Position numbers and translations under genes: made by a program. The notes below the pieces were generated by a model. It made no database searches. It had not been told where the DNA came from and was given only the letters and a program-made list of their open reading frames with translations. Positions 8,317 to 19,346 of a DNA stretch of 64,000 bases are shown in pieces; position 1 is the first letter of the stretch, and each line of letters starts with the position of its first letter. The DNA is from Octadecabacter arcticus 238. GTDB lineage: Bacteria > Pseudomonadota > Alphaproteobacteria > Rhodobacterales > Rhodobacteraceae. The stretch covers positions 377,001-441,000 of the forward strand of contig NC_020908.1 in assembly GCF_000155735.2 (NCBI RefSeq). The letters are read 5' to 3'.

Positions 8317-9513
8317 TATACTCTTGGGCCTGAATTGACCTGAGGGTTTACCCTCAAATCACTTTGTATTCCTTGAGTAATACGACGCGGAAGTTGTCGG
8401 TGACGGTGTCGCGGAACTCTGGCCATTTTTCTGGCAGGGTCTTGCGGAAGAAGTCGAAAATGGCCTCTGTGAATTGGTTGAACGTTGCATAGTGCCGATT
8501 GTGGGTGACCCATTTGTGCATAACACCACAAAGACGCTCGATCGGGTTGAGGTGCGGGGCATATGCTGGCAAGAAATGCAACTTCACCCGACGTTCTGGG
8601 CTGTCCAGCCATGGCTGTAGTATCTTGGCATGATGATAGCGGGCATTGTCGACAAAGACGTGGATGGCCGTCTTGGTTTGGTTGTTGCGTTCCAACTTTT
8701 CCAGCATCTGTCGGGTTGTCTGGGCATTGATCTTCTCGCTTTCCACAAAGGTGAACTGGAAAGTCTCAAGGTCAAGCGCGCCCTGAATGTTGAGCCGCTT
8801 GCGCCCTGATGTCGCCTTCAGGGCCGTCTTTTGTCCCTTGGGGAACCAACCATGGGCGGGGCGGCTCTGGTGTTCGGGGTGGACAGCGTCCGAAAAGACA
8901 ACCTTCTCATCTGCGGCCAACCCGTTCATCAGGGCCTCATATTTGGCAATAAACGCAGCCTGCTTGGCTTCATCGGCCTGTGCAGGCAGTAATTGTGGTT
9001 TCTTATACGCGAACCCCAGGCGGCGCATCAGCTTGGCGGCTCCCGACGTGCTGTAGTTTTGGTCGCACTCGGCTAGAACATAGGCACAGACCTCATCGGC
9101 ATTGCGGGCAGGCTGCGCGGTGAAATGGGCTCTCACCGCCTGCTCTTGCACGACGGACAAATGACCCTGACGCTGGCTGTAGTCCTTCAGACCGAAAAAC
9201 GATAGTCCCGCACCGGCAAAGGCAAATCGCCACTCCGTCAAAACTGTCGGGCCAATATCCAAAATCCGGCAAACCGTTCCGGCGTCTTCTCCTGCGTCCA
9301 AAAGAAGAAACGCGCGCGCCCGTTTCCAAACAAGGGCGTCAACTTTGCGGCGGCGGCAAAGCGCTTCAAGTGCTATGCGCTGCTCGTCGGATAAGGAGAC
9401 TGTTTTGTATTGCTTGCTCATAAACTCAAAATACAGACTGAACCGCCTTTGGCCATGCGACGAAGTGAATCGCAGGCCCAAAATCATCAGGTCAATTCAG
9501 GCGCAGGAGTATA
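8317..9513 (-). mobile_element. IS630-family element, copy 1
   Basis: An element of 1193 bp (8319-9511) between two TA dinucleotides, the expected IS630 target duplication. The terminal inverted repeats read ACTCYYGSGCCTGAATTGAC at both ends. A near-identical copy in the opposite orientation lies at 37701-38897. Insertion is nine bases behind the preA stop codon and does not break a gene. Confidence 0.9.
8354..9421 (-). CDS. IS630-family transposase, copy 1
   Basis: DDE transposase of 355 residues. An N-terminal winged-helix region (residues 15-60) is followed by the DDE_3 catalytic core, with Asp in VFSDAVHPEH, Asp in VFVDNARYHHA and Glu in LNPIERL. I chose the ATG of MSKQYKTV; the longer frame runs into the inverted repeat. 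Compared with copy 2 there are a handful of substitutions, among them LCGVMHK where copy 2 and the family have LWGVMHK, next to the catalytic Glu. Copy 1 may therefore be impaired. Confidence 0.9.
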   Translation of the reverse strand: MSKQYKTVSLSDEQRIALEALCRRRKVDALVWKRARAFLLLDAGEDAGTVCRILDIGPTVLTEWRFAFAGAGLSFFGLKDYSQRQGHLSVVQEQAVRAHFTAQPARNADEVCAYVLAECDQNYSTSGAAKLMRRLGFAYKKPQLLPAQADEAKQAAFIAKYEALMNGLAADEKVVFSDAVHPEHQSRPAHGWFPKGQKTALKATSGRKRLNIQGALDLETFQFTFVESEKINAQTTRQMLEKLERNNQTKTAIHVFVDNARYHHAKILQPWLDSPERRVKLHFLPAYAPHLNPIERLCGVMHKWVTHNRHYATFNQFTEAIFDFFRKTLPEKWPEFRDTVTDNFRVVLLKEYKVI

Positions 9514-9521
9514 AGTCGCAG

Positions 9522-10826
9522 TCACTCTGCTGCCGTGGCCGCAGGATTATTCGGGTGCGTCGTCCAGTTCGCGTATTCCTTTTGTACGACCTTGCCAGTG
9601 CGCGGATCGGTGGTGCCGGGTGCAAGGGCAACCATGGTGATGCAGTCTTCAACAGGGCACACATCAACGCACAGATTGCAGGCCACACATTCGGCATCAA
9701 TCACGCTGAACGTGCGATCCTCGGACATGGCAATTGCTTGGTGGGACGTGTCTTCGCAGGCGGCATAACAGCGGCCACACGAAATACAGTCGTCCTGATT
9801 TATCACGGCCTTGGCCACGTAATTAAGGTTCAGGTACTGCCAATCAGTTGTGTTTGGCACCGCCGCCCCCATGAAATCGGCAATCGATGTATGACCTTTT
9901 TCGTCCATCCATTGGGATAGGCCGCTGATCATTTCCTGCACAATTTTGAAACCGTAGGTCATGGCCGCCGTGCAGACCTGAACATTGCCACAACCCAGCG
10001 TGATGAATTCCGCCGCATCGCGCCAAGTGGTAACGCCGCCAATGCCTGAAATCGGTAGGCCTTTGGTTTCCTCAAACCGTGAAATTTCGCTGACCATCGA
10101 CATCGCAATTGGTTTCACCGCAGGGCCACAATAGCCGCCGTGGGTGCCTTTGCCGTCAATGCTCGGTTCCGGCGACATCGAGTCGAGGTTCACGGACGTG
10201 ATCGAGTTGATCGTATTGATCAGGCTCACCGCATCCGCACCGCCACGCATCGCCGCCGCTGCGGGTTTTCGAATGTCCGTGATGTTGGGCGTCAGTTTCA
10301 CGATCACAGGTTTGGAGTAATATTGTTTGCACCAGCGGGTGACCATTTCGATGTATTCAGGCACCTGCCCAACAGCGCTGCCCATTCCGCGTTCAGCCAT
10401 CCCGTGCGGACAGCCAAAGTTCAGCTCAATCCCATCCGCGCCAGTGTCTTCGACCAGCGGCAAAATATCCTTCCACGCCTGTTCCTCACACGGAACCATC
10501 AGCGACACTATAATCGCGCGATCTGGGTAATCCGCCTTCACGCGTTTGATTTCTTCAAGGTTGGTGTGCAGGTCACGGTCCGTGATTAGCTCGATGTTGT
10601 TGATCCCCAGCACACGCCGATCCGCCCCGTAAATCACGCCATAGCGCGGCCCATTAACGTTGACCACGGGCGGGCCTTCCATGCCCAATGTTTTCCAAAC
10701 GACGCCGCCCCACCCAGCCTCAAATGCGCGGCGGACGTTGTATTCTTTGTCAGTCGGCGGCGCGGACGCCAGCCAGAATGGATTTGGACTTTTGATGCCC
10801 AGAAAGTCCGTGGTCAGGTCAGCCAT
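9522..10826 (-). CDS. preA: NAD-dependent dihydropyrimidine dehydrogenase, subunit PreA
   Basis: Catalytic subunit of the enzyme that reduces uracil or thymine to the 5,6-dihydro compound, the first step of the reductive pathway. It has 434 residues: an FMN-binding TIM barrel related to dihydroorotate dehydrogenase (residues 1-310), then a ferredoxin-like tail with two [4Fe-4S] motifs (CISCGRCYAACE and CVACNLCVDVCP, about residues 345-395). It begins one base after the preT stop, so the two subunits are co-translated. The product feeds dihydropyrimidinase at 4487-5941. Confidence 0.95.
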   Translation of the reverse strand: MADLTTDFLGIKSPNPFWLASAPPTDKEYNVRRAFEAGWGGVVWKTLGMEGPPVVNVNGPRYGVIYGADRRVLGINNIELITDRDLHTNLEEIKRVKADYPDRAIIVSLMVPCEEQAWKDILPLVEDTGADGIELNFGCPHGMAERGMGSAVGQVPEYIEMVTRWCKQYYSKPVIVKLTPNITDIRKPAAAAMRGGADAVSLINTINSITSVNLDSMSPEPSIDGKGTHGGYCGPAVKPIAMSMVSEISRFEETKGLPISGIGGVTTWRDAAEFITLGCGNVQVCTAAMTYGFKIVQEMISGLSQWMDEKGHTSIADFMGAAVPNTTDWQYLNLNYVAKAVINQDDCISCGRCYAACEDTSHQAIAMSEDRTFSVIDAECVACNLCVDVCPVEDCITMVALAPGTTDPRTGKVVQKEYANWTTHPNNPAATAAE

Positions 10827-10827
10827 A

Positions 10828-12162
10828 TCAAGTGCCCCCGTTCAGTGTGTTATGAATATCAATCGCTGCGTCGCGCCCTTCGGCGACAGCTGTCACCGTC
10901 AGATCATCGCCGCCCGACGCGCAATCGCCACCAGCCCAGACCAAATCACGGCTGGTGCGGCCTGCGCCCGTCACGGCAATTTTGCGACCATCCAGTTTCA
11001 GGCCGCCATCGCTGGTCAATGTCTGGCCAATGGCGCGGAATACCTGATCGGCAGCAATACGGATTGTTTCGCCCGTTCCGGTTAGTTTGCCGCTCTCAAC
11101 GCTGGTATATTCCAGTTCAATCTCAGCCACAGACCCGTTTCCGTGGATCGCCTTGGGCTGCACATTGAACATCAAGCTCACCCCAAACGACGCGGCCAAA
11201 TCTTGTTCATATCGGCTGGCCGACATCCCATCACGGCCCCGCCGATAGGCAATCGTCACCTGCTGCGCACCGAGGAGTTTTGACTGCACTGCCGCGTCCA
11301 CTGCTGTCATGCCACCACCGATGACAACCACATTGCGCCCCACAGGGAGTGCGGCAAGATCGCTCGCCTGTCGCAGGTCACGGATAAATGAGACCGCGTC
11401 GTCTACGCCGGCCTTGGTGTCGCCGTCCACCGACAGTGCATTAACGCCGCCAAGCCCCACCGACAGGAAAACGGCAGCGAAACAACCAGCTAAATCGTCG
11501 ATTTTTAACTCTGCTCCCAGCGCCATGCCAGTCTGGATCTCAATGCCGCCAATTGACATCAGCCAGTCCACTTCACGCGCAGCAAAGTCATCGGTCGTTT
11601 TATATGCTGCGATGCCGTATTCGTTCAGCCCACCTGCCTTGGGTAGGGCGTCATATACGGTGACGTCGTTGCCCAGCATCGCCAGACGATGCGCGCAGGA
11701 CAGGCCCGCTGGTCCAGCACCGACAACGGCAATCTTCTTGCCTGTTGGTGCGGCGCGGGTGAACGGCATAACGCCCTTTGCCATGACAGTATCTGTGGCA
11801 AAGCGTTGCAAGCGGCCGATTTCGACCGGTTTGCCTTCGGCCAGTTCACGCACGCAAGCTTGTTCGCACAAATCCTCAGTCGGACACACGCGGGCGCACA
11901 TGCCGCCGAGGATATTCATATCAAAAATGGTCTTCGCCGCGGCGTCCGGAGTGCCGGTCGCGATCTGGCGAATGAATAACGGGATATCGATGTCTGTCGG
12001 GCAGGCCGTGATGCAGGGCGCGTCGTGGCAGAAATAACAACGATCCGCGGCAACCGCGGCCTCGTGTCGATCCAATGGCGCGTGCAAGTCCGCGAAATTT
12101 TCTTGCAGGTCAGCAGCGGCGAGACGCTCGGCTGCTATTCCCGGGGTAAAAGGCGTGTTCAT
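10828..12162 (-). CDS. preT: NAD-dependent dihydropyrimidine dehydrogenase, subunit PreT
   Basis: Electron-transfer flavoprotein subunit of 444 residues, partner of PreA. An N-terminal iron-sulfur domain carries the cysteines of CYFCHDAPCITACP (about residues 42-55) and CARVCPTEDLCEQAC. These are followed by FAD (GAGPAGLSCAHRLA) and NAD(P) (GGGMTAVDAAVQ) nucleotide-binding motifs, as in the small subunit of glutamate synthase. I place the start at the ATG at 12162, which has AGGAG seven bases upstream; the TTG eight codons earlier lacks a good ribosome binding site. No RutR box is visible in the 177-base gap upstream. Confidence 0.93.
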   Translation of the reverse strand: MNTPFTPGIAAERLAAADLQENFADLHAPLDRHEAAVAADRCYFCHDAPCITACPTDIDIPLFIRQIATGTPDAAAKTIFDMNILGGMCARVCPTEDLCEQACVRELAEGKPVEIGRLQRFATDTVMAKGVMPFTRAAPTGKKIAVVGAGPAGLSCAHRLAMLGNDVTVYDALPKAGGLNEYGIAAYKTTDDFAAREVDWLMSIGGIEIQTGMALGAELKIDDLAGCFAAVFLSVGLGGVNALSVDGDTKAGVDDAVSFIRDLRQASDLAALPVGRNVVVIGGGMTAVDAAVQSKLLGAQQVTIAYRRGRDGMSASRYEQDLAASFGVSLMFNVQPKAIHGNGSVAEIELEYTSVESGKLTGTGETIRIAADQVFRAIGQTLTSDGGLKLDGRKIAVTGAGRTSRDLVWAGGDCASGGDDLTVTAVAEGRDAAIDIHNTLNGGT

Positions 12163-12339
12163 GGTGGCTCCTGTCGTCGCAATCAACTATTACTCTGGCA
12201 CAGATATTTTTTTTATCAAACGGTAAAATTATTCTATGGGTTGTTTGCCCAATTGTGCTTAGCTTTTGATAGACCGCGCTATGTGTTTGCCTAAGATGTG
12301 GGCACAAAGTGACTGAAACCTAAAACTGGAGGCCCCGAT

Positions 12340-12624
12340 ATGTCCGTATATGCCATCGTCCAAGTGGACGTTAACGACACTGAAGAATATGCAAAATATG
12401 CCGTCCTTGCGGGACCAGCTGTCGCAAAATACGGCGGTGAATTTCTGGCTCGTGGCGGCAACGTCGAGGTTATGGAAGGCACCACGCGCGCCCGTTGTGT
12501 TATCATTAAGTTCGCCGATATGGACACTGCCAAAACATTTTACCATGGCCCCGAATACCAAGAAGCGCTTGCATTCGCGCTACCCGTGGCCGAGCGCGAC
12601 TATAAGTTCGTCGAAGGTGTTTGA
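12340..12624 (+). CDS. DUF1330 domain protein
   Basis: A 94-residue soluble protein of the DUF1330 family, small ferredoxin-like alpha/beta barrels of unknown function that are common in proteobacteria. The family pattern is visible in AKYGGEFLARGG (residues 28-39) and VIIKFADMDTAKTFY (residues 57-71). It stands alone between divergent preT and the plus-strand mtnA, with GGAG seven bases before its ATG. No link to pyrimidine or methionine metabolism is shown by the sequence. Confidence 0.9.
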   Translation: MSVYAIVQVDVNDTEEYAKYAVLAGPAVAKYGGEFLARGGNVEVMEGTTRARCVIIKFADMDTAKTFYHGPEYQEALAFALPVAERDYKFVEGV

Positions 12625-12685
12625 TCGCCTTTAGGGTGTCAGCTTTCTAGGCCATAGTGACTGCGACACCGCAAGGGAGGGTTCT

Positions 12686-13780
<1,095 letters not shown>

Positions 13781-13783
13781 GCA

Positions 13784-14437
13784 ATGACGCAAGATACAAC
13801 CGCAACCCGCCAATCTATCATCGACGGCTGTCTTTGGATGGAACGGGTTGGCCTTAACCAAGGCACGTCGGGCAACATTTCTGTGCGCGTTGAAAGCGGG
13901 CTGTTAATCACGCCCAGTGCGGTGCCTTATGCCAAAATGACACCTGCAATGATCTGCAAAATTCCGCTGCATGGCCCGCCCGCAGCCGATCAACAGCCGT
14001 CGACCGAATGGCAATTTCACCAATCCGTTCTGCAAGCGCGCCCGGATGTGGACGCCGTCGTTCATGCCCACCCTGCCAACGCGACTGCCATTGCGATTCA
14101 ACGCCGATCCATCGCCGCAGTGCATTACATGGTTGCTGCATTTGGCGGCTCCAATGTGCCCTGCACCGGTTACGCGCTGTTTGGCAGTGACGCGCTGTCG
14201 GTCATGGTCGCGGATGCGGTCAAACACCGCCACGGCTGCCTGCTGGCCAATCACGGGGCGCTCACAGTGGGGGACACGTTGGACCGCGCGCTTTGGCGGA
14301 TGCAGGAGCTTGAAAACCTTGCGCGCGTTATGTTGTTGGCCGAACAATCTGGCACGCCCGTGATTTTGTCTGACGCAGACATCGCCGAGACTTTGGCGTC
14401 GTTTCAGGGCTATGGAGTCCGCAATACGGACCCTTGA
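13784..14437 (+). CDS. Class II aldolase/adducin family protein: MtnB dehydratase or shunt aldolase
   Basis: Zinc-dependent sugar-phosphate enzyme of 217 residues. The phosphate-binding NQGTSGNISVR (residues 25-35), the zinc histidines in VVHAHPANA (about residues 88-96) and a further LLANHGAL block are intact. Coupled to mtnA, it acts on methylthioribulose 1-phosphate. Two chemistries are possible: dehydration (MtnB, methionine salvage) or aldol cleavage to dihydroxyacetone phosphate (the Ald2 enzyme of the DHAP shunt). The absence of mtnC/mtnD here leaves the choice open, so no gene symbol is given. Confidence 0.85.
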   Translation: MTQDTTATRQSIIDGCLWMERVGLNQGTSGNISVRVESGLLITPSAVPYAKMTPAMICKIPLHGPPAADQQPSTEWQFHQSVLQARPDVDAVVHAHPANATAIAIQRRSIAAVHYMVAAFGGSNVPCTGYALFGSDALSVMVADAVKHRHGCLLANHGALTVGDTLDRALWRMQELENLARVMLLAEQSGTPVILSDADIAETLASFQGYGVRNTDP

Positions 14438-14578
14438 TGGTGCGTTGATAACGCGTCATATTTTGAAAACAGTAAAGTTCATTCGAATTAATGACTATTT
14501 TTCCGGTTTCCCTTGAGGGTTGATCAAAACTGACCCAAAAAGGCGGGGCAATTACCGATCTAAAGTTCAGGAGCCTGC

Positions 14579-17455
14579 GTGTCCCTTTTTCTTATCGTCG
14601 CCTTACCATTCTTGGGTGCCTTGTTGCCCGGTCTGATGAATTCTGCAGGCCGTCAGGCTGTTGGCGGCGTGACGTTTACCGTGACCCTTGCAGCGTTTGT
14701 CGGTCTGTTGACAAACCTGCCCGCAGTGCTGAACGGTGAGGTAGTGCAAACGGGATTTGACTGGTTCCCTGCACTGGGCTTGAACGTGACCTTGATGCTC
14801 GACGGGCTCGGTTTTTTGTTTGCCACGATGATCCTTGGTATCGGTCTTCTGATCATCGCTTACGCGCGGTTCTATCTTGCGCGTGATGACAACATGGGTG
14901 AATTCTTCACCTACCTGTTGCTCTTTCAGGGCGCGATGGTTGGCATCGTTCTATCTGATAACGTGCTGCTTTTACTCATTTTCTGGGAATTGACGTCGCT
15001 GTCGTCATTCTTGCTGATCGGATATTGGAAACACCTTGAGGCGGGACGCCAGGGTGCGCGCATGGCGCTGACTGTCACTGGAATGGGCGGCCTCGCGCTG
15101 ATCGCTGGTATGCTGATCTTGGGTCAGATTGTCGGATCTTACGACCTTAGTGTGATCTTGCAGAACCGTGAATTGATACAGGCTGACCCGCTGTATGTGC
15201 CGGCCTTGTTGCTGATCTTGTTGGGTGCTTTCACCAAATCTGCCCAGTTCCCGTTCCATTTCTGGCTGCCGCACGCGATGGCAGCACCCACGCCAGTGTC
15301 GGCCTATCTGCACTCTGCAACGATGGTCAAAGCAGGTATATTCCTGATGGCACGAATGTGGCCTGTGCTGTCTGGCACGCCAGAATGGTTCTACATCGTC
15401 ACGACGACGGGCTTGATTACAATGATTTTGGGCGCAGTAATTGCCCTGTTCAAACATGATCTGAAGGCGCTGCTGGCGTTCTCCACGGTCTCACACCTTG
15501 GTCTGATCACGATGTTGCTCGGCACTGGCACCGCATTTGGCGCGTTTGCGGCGATGTTTCATATTCTCAACCATGCGACGTTCAAGGCAGCGTTGTTCAT
15601 GTCTGCGGGCATTATTGATCACGGAACAAACACGCGCGATATTCGCAAACTGGGTGGCTTACGCCATCTGATGCCGATCACATTTATCATCGCAACAATC
15701 GCTGCACTGTCGATGGCGGGCGTTCCGTTGCTGAACGGGTTTCTGAGCAAAGAAATGATGCTTGAAGAGATGGCACATACTTATCTGTTCGGTCCTGAAT
15801 GGCTCGTTCCCGCGCTGGCGACTTTCGGTTCGCTGTTCTCTGCCGCCTATTGTTTCCGCCTGATCGGCCACACGTTTCTGGGGCCCAAACGTGCCCCCGA
15901 AAGCTACCCTGCCAAACCCCATGATCCCGGTGTTGGATTGTGGCTGCCGCCTGCGATCCTTGTTGTGTTGGTCGTCGTCATTGGCGTGGCACCATTCGTG
16001 GTCGAAGACTTCGTTAAACTTGTCACGGCGTCGGTTCTGGGAACCACCGCAGAGGTTCCAACTGCCCATATCAAAATCTGGCACGGCCTTGTGCCTGCGC
16101 TTTATATGTCCATCGTCGCTGTTGGTGGTGGATTGATCGTCGTGTCAAAGTTCCGCCCGCTGTCGCGTCTCTGGGAGGCGACTCCGCGCCCCGAAGCGAA
16201 AATTATCTTTGACGACATCATCACGGCCTTAGTCATGTGCGCCCGTGCAATCATCCATCCGCTGCACAACGGCGCGTTCACCCGCTACGCCATGATCATG
16301 GCGATAACTACAGTTGCCGCAGGTTATCATGCCTGGACGACCGGCGTCGTTGGGGCGGTCACGCGTGAAATTCAGCCGGTGGGCTGGGTCGAAATCGGTG
16401 GTTGGATTATGCTCGTCGCGGCGGCAATCGGGCTTGCGTCCTTGCACTACAACCGTCTGTTGTCGCTGATCTTGATCGGCATCGTCGGCCTGATGGTGTC
16501 GATCGGTTTTGTGTTCCTGAGCGCGCCGGATCTTGCGATGACGCAGATCACAGTTGAGGTGGTGACAATCATCTTGCTTCTGCTTGCGCTGAATTTTCTG
16601 CCCAACCATACGCCGGTGGAAAGTTCCGCGGTGCGGCGCGTGCGTGATGTGATTATGGCAAGTGGCGCTGGTTTGGCGACCATGGCACTGACCTATCACT
16701 ACTTGCTGCGCGACGCGATTTCGGCACCAATCTCTGAATTCCACCTCGCTAATTCTTACGAAGGTGGCGGCGGCACAAATGTGGTCAACGTGATCTTGGT
16801 CGATTTCCGTGGCTTTGATACCTTTGGCGAAATTATCGTTTTGGGCATCGCTGCCTTGTTGATCTACGCGCTGACTGAAACCCTGTTGAACGGCCCAGTG
16901 CGCGCACGCTTGCTCAACCGCGTGCCGGATAAACCTCTGTCTGGCACCCAGCATCCGATGATGATGGTTGTGCTGACCCGGGTCATGATGCCTGTCATTT
17001 TGATGGTTGGTTTCTACATCTTCCTGCGCGGTCACAACGAACCAGGTGGTGGATTTATTGCCGGTCTGATCGTGTCAATTGCGGTGGTGATGCAATATAT
17101 GGCCAGCGGATTTGGCTGGGCTTCGGACCGCCAGCGGTTGCCCTACCACGGCGTCATAGGAGCGGGCGTTCTGATTGCGGGTCTCACGGGCATTGGATCT
17201 TGGTTCTTTAGTAAGCCGTTCCTGACGTCCGATTTCACATATCTGCGGATCCCACCGTTTGAAAAATTCGAAGTGGCGACCGCTGCGCTGTTCGACCTTG
17301 GGGTATTCCTCGCCGTCGTCGGGGCCGTTATGCTGACGCTTGAAAGCTTTTCCCGCCTCGGACGGCGTGCCCATGTAAAGGACTCAGATAGTCCAATGGA
17401 TATAGACCCGTCGCAGGCAATCTCTGAACCAACCCAACCGCAGGAGGGCGTGTAA
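14579..17455 (+). CDS. mrpA: Mrp cation/proton antiporter subunit A, fused to subunit B
   Basis: Largest subunit of the multi-gene Mrp Na+(K+)/H+ antiporter of the inner membrane, related to NuoL of respiratory complex I. The 958 residues include some twenty membrane segments. The NuoL-like core (residues 60-430) has the conserved TKSAQFPFHFWLPHAM and STVSHLGLI blocks. The C-terminal part (about residues 800-930) is an MnhB/MrpB domain, with PGGGFIAGL and related Gly-rich stretches, so MrpA and MrpB are one polypeptide, as in PhaA of rhizobia. It starts with GTG after AGGAG. A single base separates it from mrpC. Confidence 0.93.
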   Translation: MSLFLIVALPFLGALLPGLMNSAGRQAVGGVTFTVTLAAFVGLLTNLPAVLNGEVVQTGFDWFPALGLNVTLMLDGLGFLFATMILGIGLLIIAYARFYLARDDNMGEFFTYLLLFQGAMVGIVLSDNVLLLLIFWELTSLSSFLLIGYWKHLEAGRQGARMALTVTGMGGLALIAGMLILGQIVGSYDLSVILQNRELIQADPLYVPALLLILLGAFTKSAQFPFHFWLPHAMAAPTPVSAYLHSATMVKAGIFLMARMWPVLSGTPEWFYIVTTTGLITMILGAVIALFKHDLKALLAFSTVSHLGLITMLLGTGTAFGAFAAMFHILNHATFKAALFMSAGIIDHGTNTRDIRKLGGLRHLMPITFIIATIAALSMAGVPLLNGFLSKEMMLEEMAHTYLFGPEWLVPALATFGSLFSAAYCFRLIGHTFLGPKRAPESYPAKPHDPGVGLWLPPAILVVLVVVIGVAPFVVEDFVKLVTASVLGTTAEVPTAHIKIWHGLVPALYMSIVAVGGGLIVVSKFRPLSRLWEATPRPEAKIIFDDIITALVMCARAIIHPLHNGAFTRYAMIMAITTVAAGYHAWTTGVVGAVTREIQPVGWVEIGGWIMLVAAAIGLASLHYNRLLSLILIGIVGLMVSIGFVFLSAPDLAMTQITVEVVTIILLLLALNFLPNHTPVESSAVRRVRDVIMASGAGLATMALTYHYLLRDAISAPISEFHLANSYEGGGGTNVVNVILVDFRGFDTFGEIIVLGIAALLIYALTETLLNGPVRARLLNRVPDKPLSGTQHPMMMVVLTRVMMPVILMVGFYIFLRGHNEPGGGFIAGLIVSIAVVMQYMASGFGWASDRQRLPYHGVIGAGVLIAGLTGIGSWFFSKPFLTSDFTYLRIPPFEKFEVATAALFDLGVFLAVVGAVMLTLESFSRLGRRAHVKDSDSPMDIDPSQAISEPTQPQEGV

Positions 17456-17456
17456 C

Positions 17457-17804
17457 ATGGAAGTTCTTGTTGCCTCTGCCGTCGGAATTTTGACTGCGAC
17501 TGGTCTTTATCTGGTTTTGCGCCTGCACACGTTTCCTGTGATTTTGGGCATGTCGTTGCTGACCTATGCGGTCAACGTTTTCTTGTTTGCGTCCGGACGC
17601 CTGACCATTGGCGCACCGCCGATCCTGACGGATGATGCGACGCTGTACACCGATCCACTTCCACAGGCGTTGGTGCTGACGGCCATCGTGATTTCGTTCG
17701 GCATGACGGCTGTTGTTGTGATGATCGCGCTCGGCGCCTACCTTGGGACCAACGACGATCATGTAGATGACCCGATCATAAGCGATGAAGAGGACGCGCC
17801 ATGA
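17457..17804 (+). CDS. mrpC: Mrp antiporter subunit C
   Basis: NuoK-like membrane subunit of 115 residues with three transmembrane segments (about residues 5-25, 29-49 and 69-96). The family-typical LTAIVISFGMTAVVVMIAL lies in the third segment. The C-terminus is acidic. It overlaps mrpD by four bases (17801-17804), consistent with fixed stoichiometry in the Mrp complex. Confidence 0.93.
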   Translation: MEVLVASAVGILTATGLYLVLRLHTFPVILGMSLLTYAVNVFLFASGRLTIGAPPILTDDATLYTDPLPQALVLTAIVISFGMTAVVVMIALGAYLGTNDDHVDDPIISDEEDAP

Positions 17805-19345
17805 CCCATTGGATCATCGCCCCCATCGTGTTGCCCGCCATGCTTGCACCGTTCATTGTACTGGCCGCGCGCTATCACATCGGTATTCAACGGGTGTTTT
17901 CGTTGGTTGGTGTTATCGCGCTGATTGCCATTGCCGCCGGCTTAGCGTGGACGGCATCTGACGGCACGATCATCCTGTATCAGCTCGGCGATTGGGCGGC
18001 CCCGTTCGGGATTGTGTTGGTCGGGGATATGCTGTCGACATTGATGGTCTTGTTGACAGCGGTCTTGGCGTTGTTTGTGCTGCTTTATGTGATCGGGTCT
18101 GGATGGGATGAACGCGGGCGACATTTCCATGCACTGTTTCAGTTTCAACTGATGGGGATCATGGGCGCGTTCCTGACGGGTGATTTATTCAACCTGTTCG
18201 TGTTCTTTGAGGTCCTGTTGATCGCATCTTACGGTTTGATGATCCACGCGGGCGGCAACGACCGCCTTCGGGCGGGTGTGCAATATGTGCTGTTCAACCT
18301 GCTTGGCTCAACGTTGTTCTTGTTCGCGCTCGGGTCGATCTATGCGGAAACCGGCACACTCAATATGGCGGACCTTGCGCTGCGTGCGCAAATGATCGGG
18401 GCTGACGCAACTGTGGGTATCCGCGTGGCGTCTGTGTTGTTGTTGCTGGTGTTTGCGATCAAGGCTGCAGTCGTACCACTACATTTCTGGCTGCCATCCA
18501 GCTATGCCGAAGCACCAGGCCCCGTCGCGGCGCTCTTCGCGATCATGACCAAGGTCGGTGCCTATGCGATCATCCGCGTTTACACCATGATCTTCCCACC
18601 ACAATTGGAGGCCACATCCGGGCTGGAAGATGTCTGGTTGATGCCCGCCGCGCTAGTGTCGTTGGCGCTCGGGATGATCGGGATCCTCGCGGCCAAGTCG
18701 CTGGATCGTCTTGTCGCTTTTTCCGTCATCGGGTCCATGGGTATGGTCATGGTTGCGATTGCATTGATGACACCGGACGGCATCGCAGCTGCGCTTTATT
18801 ATATTGTTCATTCAACCCTTGCGGGAGCCGCGCTGTTCTTGATTGTTGATCTGGTTAAATCCAGCCGTCCGTCGCTGTCATTGGTGGCCATGTCACCTGT
18901 TGCAGGCGCGTCGCTGACAGCAGGGTTATTCTTTGCGGCTGCGATTGCCATGGCTGGGCTGCCGCCGCTGTCGGGGTTCGTCGGCAAGCTGATGATCCTT
19001 GATGCGTCTTTTGAAACGCCCTTTGGTGTGTGGGTCTGGGTGATCGTACTGACGGCGAGCTTGATTTCCCTTATCGGGTTCGCCCGCGCGGGCAGTATTG
19101 TCTTCTGGAAAGCCGAAAGCGTTCCTGTGGTGGAAGACGACGAGGTATTTGAACGTCCGCATGCCCTGTCTTATTGTGCTGTTGGCGGTCTGATTGCACT
19201 GTTGGCGGCGTACACTGTCTTTGGCGGCCAAGCCCAATCTTATATGATTTCTACGTCCCAGCAGCTGTTTGCACCGGACGCCTACATTGAAACCGTGATC
19301 GGATCGCACGGTAAGATGAGCAACCCTTTGAGCGAGGAGCATTGA
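17801..19345 (+). CDS. mrpD: Mrp antiporter subunit D
   Basis: NuoN/M-like ion-translocating subunit of 514 residues with about 14 hydrophobic segments. Conserved antiporter-like blocks are FEVLLIASYGLMIH (with the membrane Glu near residue 139), AIKAAVVPLHFWLPSSYAEA (a lysine-containing helix, near residues 216-235) and PPLSGFVGKLMI. It pairs with MrpA to form the proton- and cation-conducting core. One base separates its stop from mrpE. Confidence 0.94.
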   Translation: MTHWIIAPIVLPAMLAPFIVLAARYHIGIQRVFSLVGVIALIAIAAGLAWTASDGTIILYQLGDWAAPFGIVLVGDMLSTLMVLLTAVLALFVLLYVIGSGWDERGRHFHALFQFQLMGIMGAFLTGDLFNLFVFFEVLLIASYGLMIHAGGNDRLRAGVQYVLFNLLGSTLFLFALGSIYAETGTLNMADLALRAQMIGADATVGIRVASVLLLLVFAIKAAVVPLHFWLPSSYAEAPGPVAALFAIMTKVGAYAIIRVYTMIFPPQLEATSGLEDVWLMPAALVSLALGMIGILAAKSLDRLVAFSVIGSMGMVMVAIALMTPDGIAAALYYIVHSTLAGAALFLIVDLVKSSRPSLSLVAMSPVAGASLTAGLFFAAAIAMAGLPPLSGFVGKLMILDASFETPFGVWVWVIVLTASLISLIGFARAGSIVFWKAESVPVVEDDEVFERPHALSYCAVGGLIALLAAYTVFGGQAQSYMISTSQQLFAPDAYIETVIGSHGKMSNPLSEEH

Positions 19346-19346
19346 T

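Noticed and set aside
16229..17035. A 268-codon minus-strand frame
   Set aside because: Antisense to mrpA; low-complexity His/Asp/Gln composition typical of a shadow frame.
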